A DNA stretch of 64,000 bases from Exiguobacterium sp. RIT594 (GTDB taxonomy: Bacteria; Bacillota; Bacilli; Exiguobacteriales; Exiguobacteriaceae): assembly GCF_003339585.1 (NCBI RefSeq), contig NZ_QPKF01000001.1, positions 744,001-808,000 on the forward strand. The letters run 5' to 3'. The translations under genes were made by a program, and so were the position numbers. The stretch's first letter is position 1. Each line of letters opens with the position of its first letter. This document shows positions 39,282 to 47,576 of this stretch, piece after piece. A model generated the notes under the pieces. The model searched no databases, was not told the origin of the DNA, and was given only the letters and a program-made list of their open reading frames with translations.

Positions 39282-40537
39282 CTTATCAACAACTTGAAAT
39301 TGAACAGGCGCAGTTTGAACAGTTTGTAAAAACCCATCCGAAAGGAGACCTTTTGCAGCTACCTGCTTGGGGATCCGTCAAGGCGGCAACTGGCTGGACA
39401 CATGAGCGGATTGCGGTCGGAACGTCAACCGGTCAACTGGTCGGCGTCGCGCTGTTGTTATTTAAAAAAGTTCCGAAATTACCGTTTACATTATGTTATG
39501 CTCCCCGTGGATTTGTCGTTGATTATACGGATCAGGCAGCCGTTGCGGCATTACGGGATGCGGCGATTCGAGTCGCAAAAAAACGAAAAGCGATTACGAT
39601 TAAACTCGACCCGAACGTCGACCGGACGGAATATCCGAACTTGCTTCAAGAAATGAAGGAACTCGGATTTAAGCACAACGGATTCGGAGGCGGATTTGAT
39701 TATGCGCAACCGCGCTTTACGATGGAGACGAGTCTTGAAGGATCGGAAAAAGAAATCTTTGACCGTTTTCATTCCAAGTTTCGTTATAATGTCCGTTTGG
39801 CCGAACGAAAAGGAATTATTTGTTACGAAGCATCGCGGGACGAGTTAAAAACATTTGCGAACCTGATGGTCGAAACAGGAGAACGCGACGGATTTTCGAT
39901 TCGCGGTCTCGATTATTTTGAAAATCTCTACGATCATCTGCGTCCGACTGGAGATGCGGCATTGTTTTTAACTAAACTGGATGTCGTCCGGGCGCTTGAA
40001 AATACGGAAGCCGCCTTATTACAAGCAGATAAGGAGTTAACAAAAATTCATCGACAGTTGGAAAAAGAAACGGTCGAGAAAAAAATCAACAGCTTAAATA
40101 ATCGACTCGAACAGACGACTGCCCAGATTGAAAAGGCAGAGAAGTCCAAAACTGAACTGATGGCGATTGCGGCAAAACATCCAAACGGAGTGATTCTTTC
40201 GGGTGGTTTGTTGACGCTTGCCGGTCGCCGGTCGTATTACCTATACGGTGCCTCGTCAAATGAATACCGTGAATTCATGCCGAACCACTTGATGCAATGG
40301 ACGATGATGCGTCATGCGAAAGCGCACGGAGCCATTTCATATGACTTCGGAGGTGTGAGTGGATCCACGGATCCGGACGATCATTATGCCGGGTTATACG
40401 CCTTTAAATCAGGTTGGGGCAGTGAAATGATTGAAAAAATCGGAGAATTCGACTATGTCCTGAACAAGCCGTTATACTTGTTGCTTGAAACAGGATTGCC
40501 GATTCTTCAAAAACTCCGGAAGAAGTTACGCCGTTAA
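39278..40537 (+). CDS. FemX/FemAB-family peptidoglycan bridge aminoacyltransferase
   Basis: Protein of 419 residues that would attach an amino acid from aminoacyl-tRNA to the stem-peptide lysine of lipid II. The two GNAT-like lobes show LLQLPAWGSVKAATGW, FRYNVRLAERKGI and GAISYDFGGVSGSTDPDD. Between them is a coiled-coil arm at about residues 230-300, as in FemA/FemX. It starts at GTG 39278 overlapping the murE stop (GTGA) and ends overlapping the M15 peptidase gene (TAATG), so the three are one translation-coupled unit. Whether it adds the first residue (FemX role) or a later one is not decidable here. Confidence 0.9.
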   Translation: MTYQQLEIEQAQFEQFVKTHPKGDLLQLPAWGSVKAATGWTHERIAVGTSTGQLVGVALLLFKKVPKLPFTLCYAPRGFVVDYTDQAAVAALRDAAIRVAKKRKAITIKLDPNVDRTEYPNLLQEMKELGFKHNGFGGGFDYAQPRFTMETSLEGSEKEIFDRFHSKFRYNVRLAERKGIICYEASRDELKTFANLMVETGERDGFSIRGLDYFENLYDHLRPTGDAALFLTKLDVVRALENTEAALLQADKELTKIHRQLEKETVEKKINSLNNRLEQTTAQIEKAEKSKTELMAIAAKHPNGVILSGGLLTLAGRRSYYLYGASSNEYREFMPNHLMQWTMMRHAKAHGAISYDFGGVSGSTDPDDHYAGLYAFKSGWGSEMIEKIGEFDYVLNKPLYLLLETGLPILQKLRKKLRR

Positions 40538-41199
40538 TGAAACGGGGAACAATCTTCATCTGGATTTTGTTCCTGCTGGTCATGTTTGCCATCGGATCCT
40601 TTCTTGCCGCGTCTACTAATCGGATGCCAAGCATTTTGATGGATCAGCCGGAGTTGGGACTGGAAAGTTGTCCACGAGACCGTGCCGGCGAGAACCGTCT
40701 CATTAACGACAGTGCCAATCAATTGAAGCAACTTCATCCGGCCGTCCGTACCGGTGCGGAGGATTTGATTCGTCTCAGTCATTCCTGCTACAACATTGAT
40801 ATCCGGATCACACAAGGGTATCGGACAAAAAAACAGCAGGATGCACTGTATGAACAAGGCCGCTCACAAGCAGGAGACGTAGTGACCAACGCGCGCGGTG
40901 GAGAATCGATGCACAATTATGGTTTAGCGATTGACTTCGTTCAAATGATAGACGGAGATATTTCTTACGATTTAGAATACGACGGAAATCAATCAGGTAA
41001 AAGTGACTGGCGTGAGGTGGCTGCTGTCGGGAAAGCGCTTGGCTTTGAGTGGGGTGGCGACTGGAAACGGTTTGTCGATTATCCGCACTTCGAGATGACA
41101 TTCGGTTATTCCTTGAATGAGCTTCAAGCAGGCGAGAAACCGAGCCGGCAGGAAAAAGCAAACCGAACAGAGGAAATCGAGAAGCTGTTGAATCCGTAA
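40537..41199 (+). CDS. Membrane-anchored M15-family peptidoglycan peptidase (VanY/CwlK type)
   Basis: Protein of 220 residues with an N-terminal membrane helix or uncleaved signal (IFIWILFLLVMFAIGSFLAA). A zinc peptidase domain follows: RITQGYRTKKQQDALYEQGRS, then zinc ligands H126 and D133 (SMHNYGLAIDF) and H184 (YPHFEM). The arrangement resembles CwlK and phage L-Ala-D-Glu endopeptidases more than D,D-carboxypeptidases, but the substrate is not settled. A lysine/glutamate-rich tail ends the protein. Coupled to the upstream FemX-like gene. Confidence 0.88.
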   Translation: MKRGTIFIWILFLLVMFAIGSFLAASTNRMPSILMDQPELGLESCPRDRAGENRLINDSANQLKQLHPAVRTGAEDLIRLSHSCYNIDIRITQGYRTKKQQDALYEQGRSQAGDVVTNARGGESMHNYGLAIDFVQMIDGDISYDLEYDGNQSGKSDWREVAAVGKALGFEWGGDWKRFVDYPHFEMTFGYSLNELQAGEKPSRQEKANRTEEIEKLLNP

Positions 41200-41203
41200 A
41201 ACG

Positions 41204-41246
41204 AACATCGTGTGGACCGAAAGAGTGGTCACACGATGTTTTTTTT
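41204..41246 (+). terminator. Intrinsic terminator after the cell-wall cassette
   Basis: AACATCGTGTG (41204-41214) pairs with CACACGATGTT (41230-41240), with further pairing inside, then T6. Confidence 0.92.
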
Positions 41247-41266
41247 CGTTTTCACCATCCCTGTTG

Positions 41267-41295
41267 TTGGCAGAATGGCAAAGTTCGGCTAGAAT
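41267..41295 (+). promoter_or_regulatory. SigA promoter for the RNase J gene
   Basis: TTGGCA (41267-41272) is 17 bases from TAGAAT (41290-41295). The start would be near 41302, about 50 bases before the gene. Confidence 0.75.
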
Positions 41296-41352
41296 AGTGA
41301 TAGTGATAAGTGGACGGCTCACGAAAAGTGAATATAAATAGGAGGTCATATC

Positions 41353-43017
41353 GTGTCAAAGAAAAAGACGGAAAAGGTAAGCGTCTTTGCTCTTGGTGGC
41401 GCCGGTGAAATCGGTAAGAACATGTACGTCGTCGAACTCGACGAGGACATCTTCGTAATCGATGCCGGGTTAATGTTCCCAGGAGATGAGATGCTTGGAA
41501 TCGATAAAGTCATTCCAGACATTAGTTATTTAAAAGAAAACAAAGAGCGGATTCAAGGGATTTTCATTACTCATGGACATGAGGACCACATTGGTGCCCT
41601 CAGTTATGTCTTACGGGACTTAAAAGTACCGGTTTATGGAACACGTTTAACGCTTGGTTTGATTGAAATTAAATTAAAAGAAGCCGGTTTATTGAAAAAG
41701 GCAGATCTTCGTCCAATTGATGCCAAGACGAAATTAACCGTAGCAGGTCACTTCATTACGTTCTTCCGCGTTAATCACTCGATTCCGGATGCAGTCGGGG
41801 TATGTATCCAAACATCGCAAGGGGCGATTGTCCATACGGGAGACTTTAAATTTGACTACACACCAGTCGATGGCAAACAAGCTGATTTCGGGAAGATTGC
41901 CGCAATCGGTCAGCGTGGTGTCCTGTGTCTCTTATCGGACTCGACGAATGCCGAACGTCCTGGAATGTCCGGCTCAGAATCAACGGTCGGTTCCGAACTG
42001 AATGATGTCATCTACGAGGCACCAGGTCGCGTCATCGTAGCTTCATTCGCATCAAACGTTCACCGTCTGCAACAGGTCTTTGCAGCGGCAGAAGCGAACA
42101 ACCGGAAAGTTGCAGTTGTCGGTCGCAGCATGGTCAATATCGTGGAGGTCGCTCAACGTTTGAACTACTTGCGCTTTAAACAAAAAACGTTGGTTGAACT
42201 GTCGGAAATCAATCGACTTGATGACAATCAAGTTGTGATCTTAACGACGGGTTCGCAAGGCGAACCGATGGCAGCTCTCACACGCATGGCACGGAATGCG
42301 CATAAGCAGGTTAACATTCGCTTAAACGATACAGTTGTCGTTGCAGCGTCACCGATTCCCGGAAACGAGAAATCCGTTTCGAAAACAATTGATCTCTTGT
42401 TCCGCGCCGGTGCAAACGTCATCTACAACCAGCGGAAAGTTCATGTATCCGGTCACGGACACGCAGAAGACTTGAAGTTGATGCTGAACCTGATCAAACC
42501 GAAATTCTTCGTTCCCATCCACGGGGAGTTCCGGATGCAAAAGGCTCACAGCCGTTTAGCACAAACGGTTGGTGTCAATGCGAACAACATCTTTATCATC
42601 GAAAACGGGGATGTCGTCGAGTTTGAAAAACGGAAAGCCCGGATGTCGCGTAAAGTGAACGCCGGAAACGTCCTGATTGACGGAATCGGTGTCGGGGATG
42701 TCGGAAACATTGTCTTACGTGATCGTCGTCTGTTGTCACAAGATGGTGTTGTCCTCTGTGTGATTACCATCAGCCGAAAAAATAAAACGATTGTCTCCGG
42801 GCCAGAAATCATTTCCCGCGGATTCGTTTATATGCGCGAATCAGAAGATATGATTAATGAAGCCAACCGTATCGTTGCCAAGCAATTGCAAGGGAAATTG
42901 ACTGGTGAGCTCGACTGGACAGAAATGAAATCATTGATTCGTGACAAGTTAAGTTCATACTTGTATGAACAGACGAAACGTCGTCCGATGATTTTACCAA
43001 TCATCATGGAAATTTAA
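41353..43017 (+). CDS. rnjB: Ribonuclease J (metallo-beta-lactamase/beta-CASP)
   Basis: Endo/5' exoribonuclease of 554 residues. The metallo-beta-lactamase motif H74-G-H-E-D-H79 (ITHGHEDHIG) and the later HTGDFKFDYTP ligand are present. The beta-CASP part shows TGSQGEPMAAL and VSGHGHAEDL, and the C-terminal domain ends at IIMEI. Position just upstream of the ftsK/spoIIIE gene matches rnjB (YmfA) rather than rnjA in B. subtilis; the paralogue assignment rests on synteny. AGGAGG and a clear promoter precede it. Confidence 0.93.
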   Translation: MSKKKTEKVSVFALGGAGEIGKNMYVVELDEDIFVIDAGLMFPGDEMLGIDKVIPDISYLKENKERIQGIFITHGHEDHIGALSYVLRDLKVPVYGTRLTLGLIEIKLKEAGLLKKADLRPIDAKTKLTVAGHFITFFRVNHSIPDAVGVCIQTSQGAIVHTGDFKFDYTPVDGKQADFGKIAAIGQRGVLCLLSDSTNAERPGMSGSESTVGSELNDVIYEAPGRVIVASFASNVHRLQQVFAAAEANNRKVAVVGRSMVNIVEVAQRLNYLRFKQKTLVELSEINRLDDNQVVILTTGSQGEPMAALTRMARNAHKQVNIRLNDTVVVAASPIPGNEKSVSKTIDLLFRAGANVIYNQRKVHVSGHGHAEDLKLMLNLIKPKFFVPIHGEFRMQKAHSRLAQTVGVNANNIFIIENGDVVEFEKRKARMSRKVNAGNVLIDGIGVGDVGNIVLRDRRLLSQDGVVLCVITISRKNKTIVSGPEIISRGFVYMRESEDMINEANRIVAKQLQGKLTGELDWTEMKSLIRDKLSSYLYEQTKRRPMILPIIMEI

Positions 43018-43026
43018 CAAAAGGAG

Positions 43027-43069
43027 CGACTCAGGGAGGCCGATGGATGGTCAGCTGAGTCGTTTTTTT
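43027..43069 (+). terminator. Intrinsic terminator after RNase J
   Basis: CGACTCAG (43027-43034) and CTGAGTCG (43055-43062) flank a 20-base loop and are followed by T7. Confidence 0.82.
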
Positions 43070-43088
43070 ATCAGGAGGTCAGAGAAAG

Positions 43089-45254
43089 ATGGCAACAGCA
43101 AAAAAAGGACCGGTCCGGAAAACATCACCACAAAAGCGCTCCACGGCGAAAAAACGGCCACCCGCGAAAAAACAGCGTCAACCGATCCAATATCGTACAT
43201 ATGCAGCAATCATCGCGGTCCTTTCGTTGCTGGCGTATGTTTTAGCACTTGGACAGTTTGGACGTGTCGGTGAAGTACTGGCCGAGTTTGCGAAAGATCA
43301 GGTCGGACAGTTTGGTTCCCTCCTGTACGGTTTAATCGGTGGAATGCTGTTACTGATCTTATCAAACCAAGAACGGGTAGCCAAATGGGCCTGGTCCTCC
43401 TTAATTTTAGGTGGATTAATCTGGATTGATTTGCTACTCGGTCAACCGCGTGGTGCCATGAATGCATGGCTCTATCAAGGTTCTTCCTATTACATCTCTA
43501 GTTTTGGGGCATTTATGATCGGTTTATTTCTGATTGTGACAGGGATTCATCTCCTTCAGCCGACATTTTTCAGTGAACTGGCTTTCGGGGTCAAGGAACG
43601 GATTCAGGAATTCCGGCAACGCGAGCGGCAGACAGTAGCAAAAGAAAGTCCTCAGAAAAAGAAACCGACCCAGTCAGAAACGCTGGAACAACCGGTTGAT
43701 AAAAAGAAAACATTGAAAAAACAAGCCGTCGAAGAACTCGTGCCGGAAGAAGCACCGGTCAATCTTCAAGATGTACCAATCATTGGATTTGCGGATCATG
43801 TCGAACCACAAGCGAAAGAACCGCAAGGACCGTTGACGATGACGGAGACACCGGACGGATATCAATTGCCGTCGCTTGATTTACTGTCAGAACCCGTCAC
43901 TAAAGATTTATCAGGCGAAAATAAACGATTAAAAGACAATGCGACGAAACTGATTGCTACGTTAAAGTCGTTTGGAATTGGAGCAAAAGTCTTAAAAATC
44001 CATCTTGGGCCAAGTGTGACGAAATATGAGATTGAACCGGATCAGGGTATCAAGCTAAGTCGAATCACCGGACTGGCCGATGATTTGGCACTTGCGCTCG
44101 CAGCAAAAGATATCCGGATTGAAGCACCGATTCCCGGAAAAGCTGCCGTCGGAATTGAAGTGCCGAACCGTGAAGTCGCGATGGTCTCTTTACGAGAGGT
44201 CTTAGGGGCGGAAAGTGTCCAGGCAGACCCGGACCGCTTACTCGTTGCGCTTGGTCGAAGCATTTCCGGTGAGACGGTCACAGCGAAACTGAATAAAATG
44301 CCGCACGTCTTAGTCGCCGGTTCAACCGGATCCGGGAAATCGGTTTGTATCAACGGGATGATTGTCTCGATTTTAATGCGGGCTCGACCGGATGAAGTCC
44401 GGCTGATGATGATTGATCCGAAGATGGTCGAACTGAATGTCTATAACGGGATTCCCCATCTGCTCGCACCTGTCGTGACGGATCCGAAGAAAGCGGCACA
44501 GGCTTTAAAACAGGTCGTTTCGGAAATGGAACGGCGGTATGAAATCTTTAGCCAAAACGGAGCACGGAATATCGAAGGCTACAATGCCTTGATCGATAAG
44601 ATGAACGCAGAGGAAAAAGTCCACCAACGTCTGCCGTATATCGTCGTCATCGTCGATGAGTTAGCCGACCTGATGATGGTCGCCTCAAACGAAGTCGAAG
44701 ATGCCATCATGCGTCTCGCTCAGATGGCGCGGGCCGCCGGGATCCATATGGTCATCGCGACACAACGGCCAAGTGTCGACATCATTACCGGCGTCATCAA
44801 GGCCAACATCCCGTCCCGGATCGCTTTCAGCGTTTCCAGTGGGACGGATTCCCGGACGATTCTTGATACAAGCGGAGCAGACAAGTTGCTCGGACGAGGG
44901 GACATGTTATTGCTCGGGAACGGAATGAATAAACCGGTTCGTGTCCAGGGAGCATTTTTGTCAGATGAAGAAGTCGAAACAATCGTCAATCATGTCATTT
45001 CCCAACAAAAGGCACAGTATGTCGAGGCGATGATTCCGAAGGATATTCCAGAAGGGGAGACGGAAGTCGACGATCCGTTATACGATGAAGTTGTTCAGTT
45101 CATCTTGACGCAAGAGACAGCATCCACCTCGATGATTCAACGGAAATACCGGATCGGCTACAACCGGGCCGCCCGACTGATTGATGCGTTGGAAGAAAAT
45201 GGTTTGATTGGTCCGTCTGAAGGATCAAAACCGCGTCGTGTCATGGGGCATTAA
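43089..45254 (+). CDS. ftsK: FtsK/SpoIIIE-family DNA translocase
   Basis: Septal DNA pump of 721 residues. A lysine-rich N terminus is followed by four membrane helices (to about residue 160), a charged linker and the motor domain with Walker A G411-S-T-G-S-G-K-S418, Walker [13 protein letters not shown], and the C-terminal gamma winged-helix ([22 protein letters not shown], in part) that reads KOPS/SRS sequences. At this locus the Bacillus orthologue is SpoIIIE; here sporulation genes are absent, so a role in clearing the division septum is likelier. Confidence 0.95.
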   Translation: MATAKKGPVRKTSPQKRSTAKKRPPAKKQRQPIQYRTYAAIIAVLSLLAYVLALGQFGRVGEVLAEFAKDQVGQFGSLLYGLIGGMLLLILSNQERVAKWAWSSLILGGLIWIDLLLGQPRGAMNAWLYQGSSYYISSFGAFMIGLFLIVTGIHLLQPTFFSELAFGVKERIQEFRQRERQTVAKESPQKKKPTQSETLEQPVDKKKTLKKQAVEELVPEEAPVNLQDVPIIGFADHVEPQAKEPQGPLTMTETPDGYQLPSLDLLSEPVTKDLSGENKRLKDNATKLIATLKSFGIGAKVLKIHLGPSVTKYEIEPDQGIKLSRITGLADDLALALAAKDIRIEAPIPGKAAVGIEVPNREVAMVSLREVLGAESVQADPDRLLVALGRSISGETVTAKLNKMPHVLVAGSTGSGKSVCINGMIVSILMRARPDEVRLMMIDPKMVELNVYNGIPHLLAPVVTDPKKAAQALKQVVSEMERRYEIFSQNGARNIEGYNALIDKMNAEEKVHQRLPYIVVIVDELADLMMVASNEVEDAIMRLAQMARAAGIHMVIATQRPSVDIITGVIKANIPSRIAFSVSSGTDSRTILDTSGADKLLGRGDMLLLGNGMNKPVRVQGAFLSDEEVETIVNHVISQQKAQYVEAMIPKDIPEGETEVDDPLYDEVVQFILTQETASTSMIQRKYRIGYNRAARLIDALEENGLIGPSEGSKPRRVMGH

Positions 45255-45260
45255 CGGTTG

Positions 45261-45299
45261 AAAGAGGAGAGAGCCACCTGAGGCTTTGTCCTCTTTTTT
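45261..45299 (+). terminator. Intrinsic terminator after ftsK
   Basis: AAAGAGGA (45261-45268) pairs with TCCTCTTT (45289-45296), with an inner AGAGCC/GGCTTT stem and a trailing T run. Confidence 0.9.
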
Positions 45300-45351
45300 C
45301 AGGTAAAAACCAAAAAACGAAAACTTAAACCGTTTTCATCAAAATAGTTGT

Positions 45352-45361
45352 CAGACGTCTG
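45352..45361. promoter_or_regulatory. Perfect palindrome CAGACGTCTG at the -35 edge, candidate GntR operator
   Basis: The ten-base palindrome abuts the -35 box of the promoter before the first BMP lipoprotein gene. A near-identical CAGAAGTCTG occurs at 46681-46690 next to the gntR start, and a related palindrome is at 46595. The shared core CAGANGTCTG suggests one regulator, probably the adjacent GntR protein. Confidence 0.5.
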
Positions 45362-45390
45362 TTGATTTTGTGCGGGATATTTGTCATACT
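45362..45390 (+). promoter_or_regulatory. SigA-type promoter for the first BMP lipoprotein gene
   Basis: TTGATT (45362-45367) and CATACT (45385-45390) are 17 bases apart. A long leader of about 90 bases follows, containing the cre-like site at 45452. Confidence 0.55.
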
Positions 45391-45451
45391 CAGTCATATG
45401 AGTTGGCGTACCCGATAAAGGTACGTGAGCGACTTTTTCACAAATAGATAA

Positions 45452-45465
45452 TGAAAGCGCTCACA
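45452..45465. promoter_or_regulatory. Consensus cre site (CcpA) before the first BMP gene
   Basis: TGAAAGCGCTCACA matches the cre consensus TGWAANCGNTNWCA at every position. It lies about 60 bases after the inferred transcription start and 21 bases before the start codon, a position compatible with roadblock repression. Confidence 0.7.
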
Positions 45466-45486
45466 TTACAGGAAGAGGAGTTGGCG

Positions 45487-46506
45487 ATGATGAAAAAACA
45501 GTATGCATTCGCATCAATGATGACTGTTGCGACAGTCGGATTAGCAGCATGTGGAGGTTCGGCGGACAACGATTCAAATAAAAAGGAACAGTTTTCTGTA
45601 GCGATGGTTGCCGATAAAGGCGGAATCGACGACAAATCATTTAACCAGTCGGCATGGGAAGGGCTTCAAGCGTACGGAAAAGAAAATCAGCTTAAGCAAA
45701 ATGAAGGCTACTCCTATCTTCAGTCTAAGTCCCAACAAGACTACCAACCGAACTTGTCCCGACTCGCACGAGGCGGGGAAGATTTAGTATTCGGAATCGG
45801 GAATACGTTTAACGAAGACATCGAGACTGTAGCGAAACAATTTAAGGATACTCAATTTGCCATCGTCGACAATGTCGTACCGGGTAAAAATGTGACATCA
45901 ATTACGTTCAAAGAGAACGAAGGCGCTTATCTTGCAGGAATTGTCGCAGCCATGCAGACAAAAACGGACCATATCGGATTTGTCGGCGGCATGAAGATGG
46001 ATGTCATTGAGCGATTCCGTGCCGGATTCGAAGCAGGCGCGAAATCCGTTAATCCAAAAATCAAAGTCGACGTCCAGTACGCTGAGGACTTTGCAGCACC
46101 GGAAAAAGGACAGGCAATCGCAGCCGGAATGTACGGAAAAGGCGCAGATATTATTTTCCCGGCTGCCGGCGGAACAGGAAACGGTGTCTTCACAGAAGCG
46201 AAGAACCGTAAGAAAAACGGCGAAGATGTTTCAGTCATCGGAGTCGACCGGGATCAAAAAGAAGAAGGGATGCCGGAAGACGTGACGTTGACATCGGTCA
46301 TCAAGCGCGTAGATCGTGCGGTTCAGGATACAGCCAATGCGGCGAAAGACGGAAAACTAACGGGTGGGAAAACGATTCGTTACGGTTTAAAAGAACAAGG
46401 TGTCGATTTAGTAGAGTCAGACAAGCTGTCAAAAGAGACATTGAAAAAAGTCGAACAAGCTAAAAAAGCTGTTGTTGAAGGAAAAACAGTTGTCCCTGAA
46501 CAATAA
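45487..46506 (+). CDS. BMP-family substrate-binding lipoprotein (nucleoside uptake), copy 1
   Basis: Extracellular lipoprotein of 339 residues of the Bmp/Med/PnrA family, which captures purine nucleosides for ABC import. The signal peptide ends in the lipobox LAAC with lipidated C22, then a serine/asparagine-rich linker. The core shows VADKGGIDDKSFNQSAWEG, KENEGAYLAGIVAA and VFTEAKNRKKNGEDV, the last identical in copy 2. ATG 45487 follows GAGGAG; ATG 45490 is equally possible, and an ATG at 45451 lies within the cre site. It has its own promoter and terminator, apart from the transporter genes. Confidence 0.92.
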   Translation: MMKKQYAFASMMTVATVGLAACGGSADNDSNKKEQFSVAMVADKGGIDDKSFNQSAWEGLQAYGKENQLKQNEGYSYLQSKSQQDYQPNLSRLARGGEDLVFGIGNTFNEDIETVAKQFKDTQFAIVDNVVPGKNVTSITFKENEGAYLAGIVAAMQTKTDHIGFVGGMKMDVIERFRAGFEAGAKSVNPKIKVDVQYAEDFAAPEKGQAIAAGMYGKGADIIFPAAGGTGNGVFTEAKNRKKNGEDVSVIGVDRDQKEEGMPEDVTLTSVIKRVDRAVQDTANAAKDGKLTGGKTIRYGLKEQGVDLVESDKLSKETLKKVEQAKKAVVEGKTVVPEQ

Positions 46507-46521
46507 GCGATAGGTGGAAAA

Positions 46522-46555
46522 GGGGTATTCTTAGGTAGAATGCCCTATTTTCTTC
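46522..46555 (+). terminator. Intrinsic terminator after BMP copy 1
   Basis: GGGGTATTCT (46522-46531) and AGAATGCCCT (46537-46546) pair with two G-T wobbles, followed by ATTTTCTT. Confidence 0.75.
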
Positions 46556-46594
46556 CAATCTTATTTACGTTATGAAAAGGGTTACAAAAGCGCC

Positions 46595-46609
46595 AGAAGT
46601 CAGACTTCT
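46595..46609. promoter_or_regulatory. Palindrome AGAAGTCAGACTTCT upstream of gntR
   Basis: Six-base perfect arms AGAAGT/ACTTCT surround CAG. It lies about 18 bases upstream of the -35 box of the gntR promoter and shares the AGAAGTCTG core (on the reverse strand) with the operator-like palindrome at 46680. Candidate GntR binding site. Confidence 0.5.
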
Positions 46610-46626
46610 AACCTGTTACAAAATGA

Positions 46627-46655
46627 TTGCAGGATTGAGTCCGGCATCATATACT
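46627..46655 (+). promoter_or_regulatory. SigA promoter for the gntR gene
   Basis: TTGCAG (46627-46632) is 17 bases from TATACT (46650-46655), giving a start near 46662. Confidence 0.7.
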
Positions 46656-46679
46656 TATCTTGGCTGGAGTTCTCATACG

Positions 46680-46691
46680 TCAGAAGTCTGA
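46680..46691. promoter_or_regulatory. Palindrome TCAGAAGTCTGA just downstream of the gntR transcription start, candidate autoregulatory operator
   Basis: The arms TCAGA/TCTGA flank AG. At about +18 to +30 it is well placed for repression of gntR by its own product. Its core matches the palindrome beside the first BMP promoter at nine of ten positions. Confidence 0.5.
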
Positions 46692-46728
46692 GCACTGGTT
46701 ACAACTAGATAGAGGATGGAGATGCGTC

Positions 46729-47448
46729 ATGTCGATTAAATTAGATCATCGTTTGCTTTATTTACGTGTGATTGAAAAAATCAAGTCTGACATCGATGAC
46801 GGCGTTTACAAGGAAGGCGAAAAGTTACCTTCAGAGTTTGAACTTTCAAAGCAACTTGGCGTTAGTCGAGCGACTCTTCGAGAGGCTTTACGAATTCTTG
46901 AAGATGAGAACATTGTCATCCGTAAACACGGTGTCGGTACGTTTATCAATGCAAGACCACCGTTTACTTCAGGGATTGAGGAGCTTTACAGTGTCACGGA
47001 GATGATTGCGCGTGCAGGTATGATTCCGACCTCAGAAGTCCTGTCATCAGAAATGGTACAACCAACTGAACGTGATCGAGAACGTTTTCAGTTAGGACCG
47101 GATGAACTGGTTTATCGAATCGAACGAATCCGACTTGCGGGAGATGTTCCTGTCGTCTATTGTGTCGATAAGATTCCAAGCCATTATATTAAAAATGAAG
47201 AACAGTTTACGTCCTCGACGTCACTGTTTGACGCCCTAGAAAAAGAATTAGGACGCCGTGTCACTCATGCGGTCACGCACATCGAGCCGCGGATTGATCC
47301 CAAAATCGCTGAACAATTACATACGGACCAACCGTTACTCGTATTGCGGCAAACGCATTATGATGAGCTTGACCGATCCGTTCTTTATTCAGCGAACTAC
47401 TTCCGTGCGGATAAGTTTGATTTCCATGTCATCCGTAAGCGTGTCTAA
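46729..47448 (+). CDS. GntR-family (HutC/UTRA subfamily) transcriptional regulator
   Basis: Repressor-type protein of 239 residues. An N-terminal winged helix-turn-helix (YKEGEKLPSEFELSKQLGVSRATLREAL, in part, about residues 25-60) is followed by a UTRA ligand-binding domain (ELVYRIERIRLAGDVPVVY, FDFHVIRKRV). It sits between two BMP lipoprotein genes, and orthologous GntR genes adjoin spoIIIE and this type of transporter in other Bacillales. It probably senses a nucleoside-related ligand and controls uptake genes through the palindromes noted here; ligand and targets are inference. ATG 46729 has GAGGATGGAG upstream. Confidence 0.9.
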   Translation: MSIKLDHRLLYLRVIEKIKSDIDDGVYKEGEKLPSEFELSKQLGVSRATLREALRILEDENIVIRKHGVGTFINARPPFTSGIEELYSVTEMIARAGMIPTSEVLSSEMVQPTERDRERFQLGPDELVYRIERIRLAGDVPVVYCVDKIPSHYIKNEEQFTSSTSLFDALEKELGRRVTHAVTHIEPRIDPKIAEQLHTDQPLLVLRQTHYDELDRSVLYSANYFRADKFDFHVIRKRV

Positions 47449-47470
47449 CCACTCGTTTTAGGGGTTCCAC

Positions 47471-47484
47471 TGAAAGCGCTTTCC
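47471..47484. promoter_or_regulatory. cre-like site (CcpA) before the second BMP gene
   Basis: TGAAAGCGCTTTCC matches the cre consensus TGWAANCGNTNWCA except at the last base. It lies about 95 bases upstream of the lipoprotein start. The core TGAAAGCGCT is identical to that before copy 1. Confidence 0.55.
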
Positions 47485-47576
47485 ACCTACCTACGTAACG
47501 CTCCTCATCACCAGCCTCAGGTGCTTGACGTAGTCAGGAACTTTGTATGACCATATTCGAAAGGGGATTATTTCAG

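Noticed and set aside
47525-47552. TTGACG-15-TATGAC before the second BMP gene as a promoter
   Set aside because: The spacer is too short for a confident SigA promoter; the true start of this transcript is left open.
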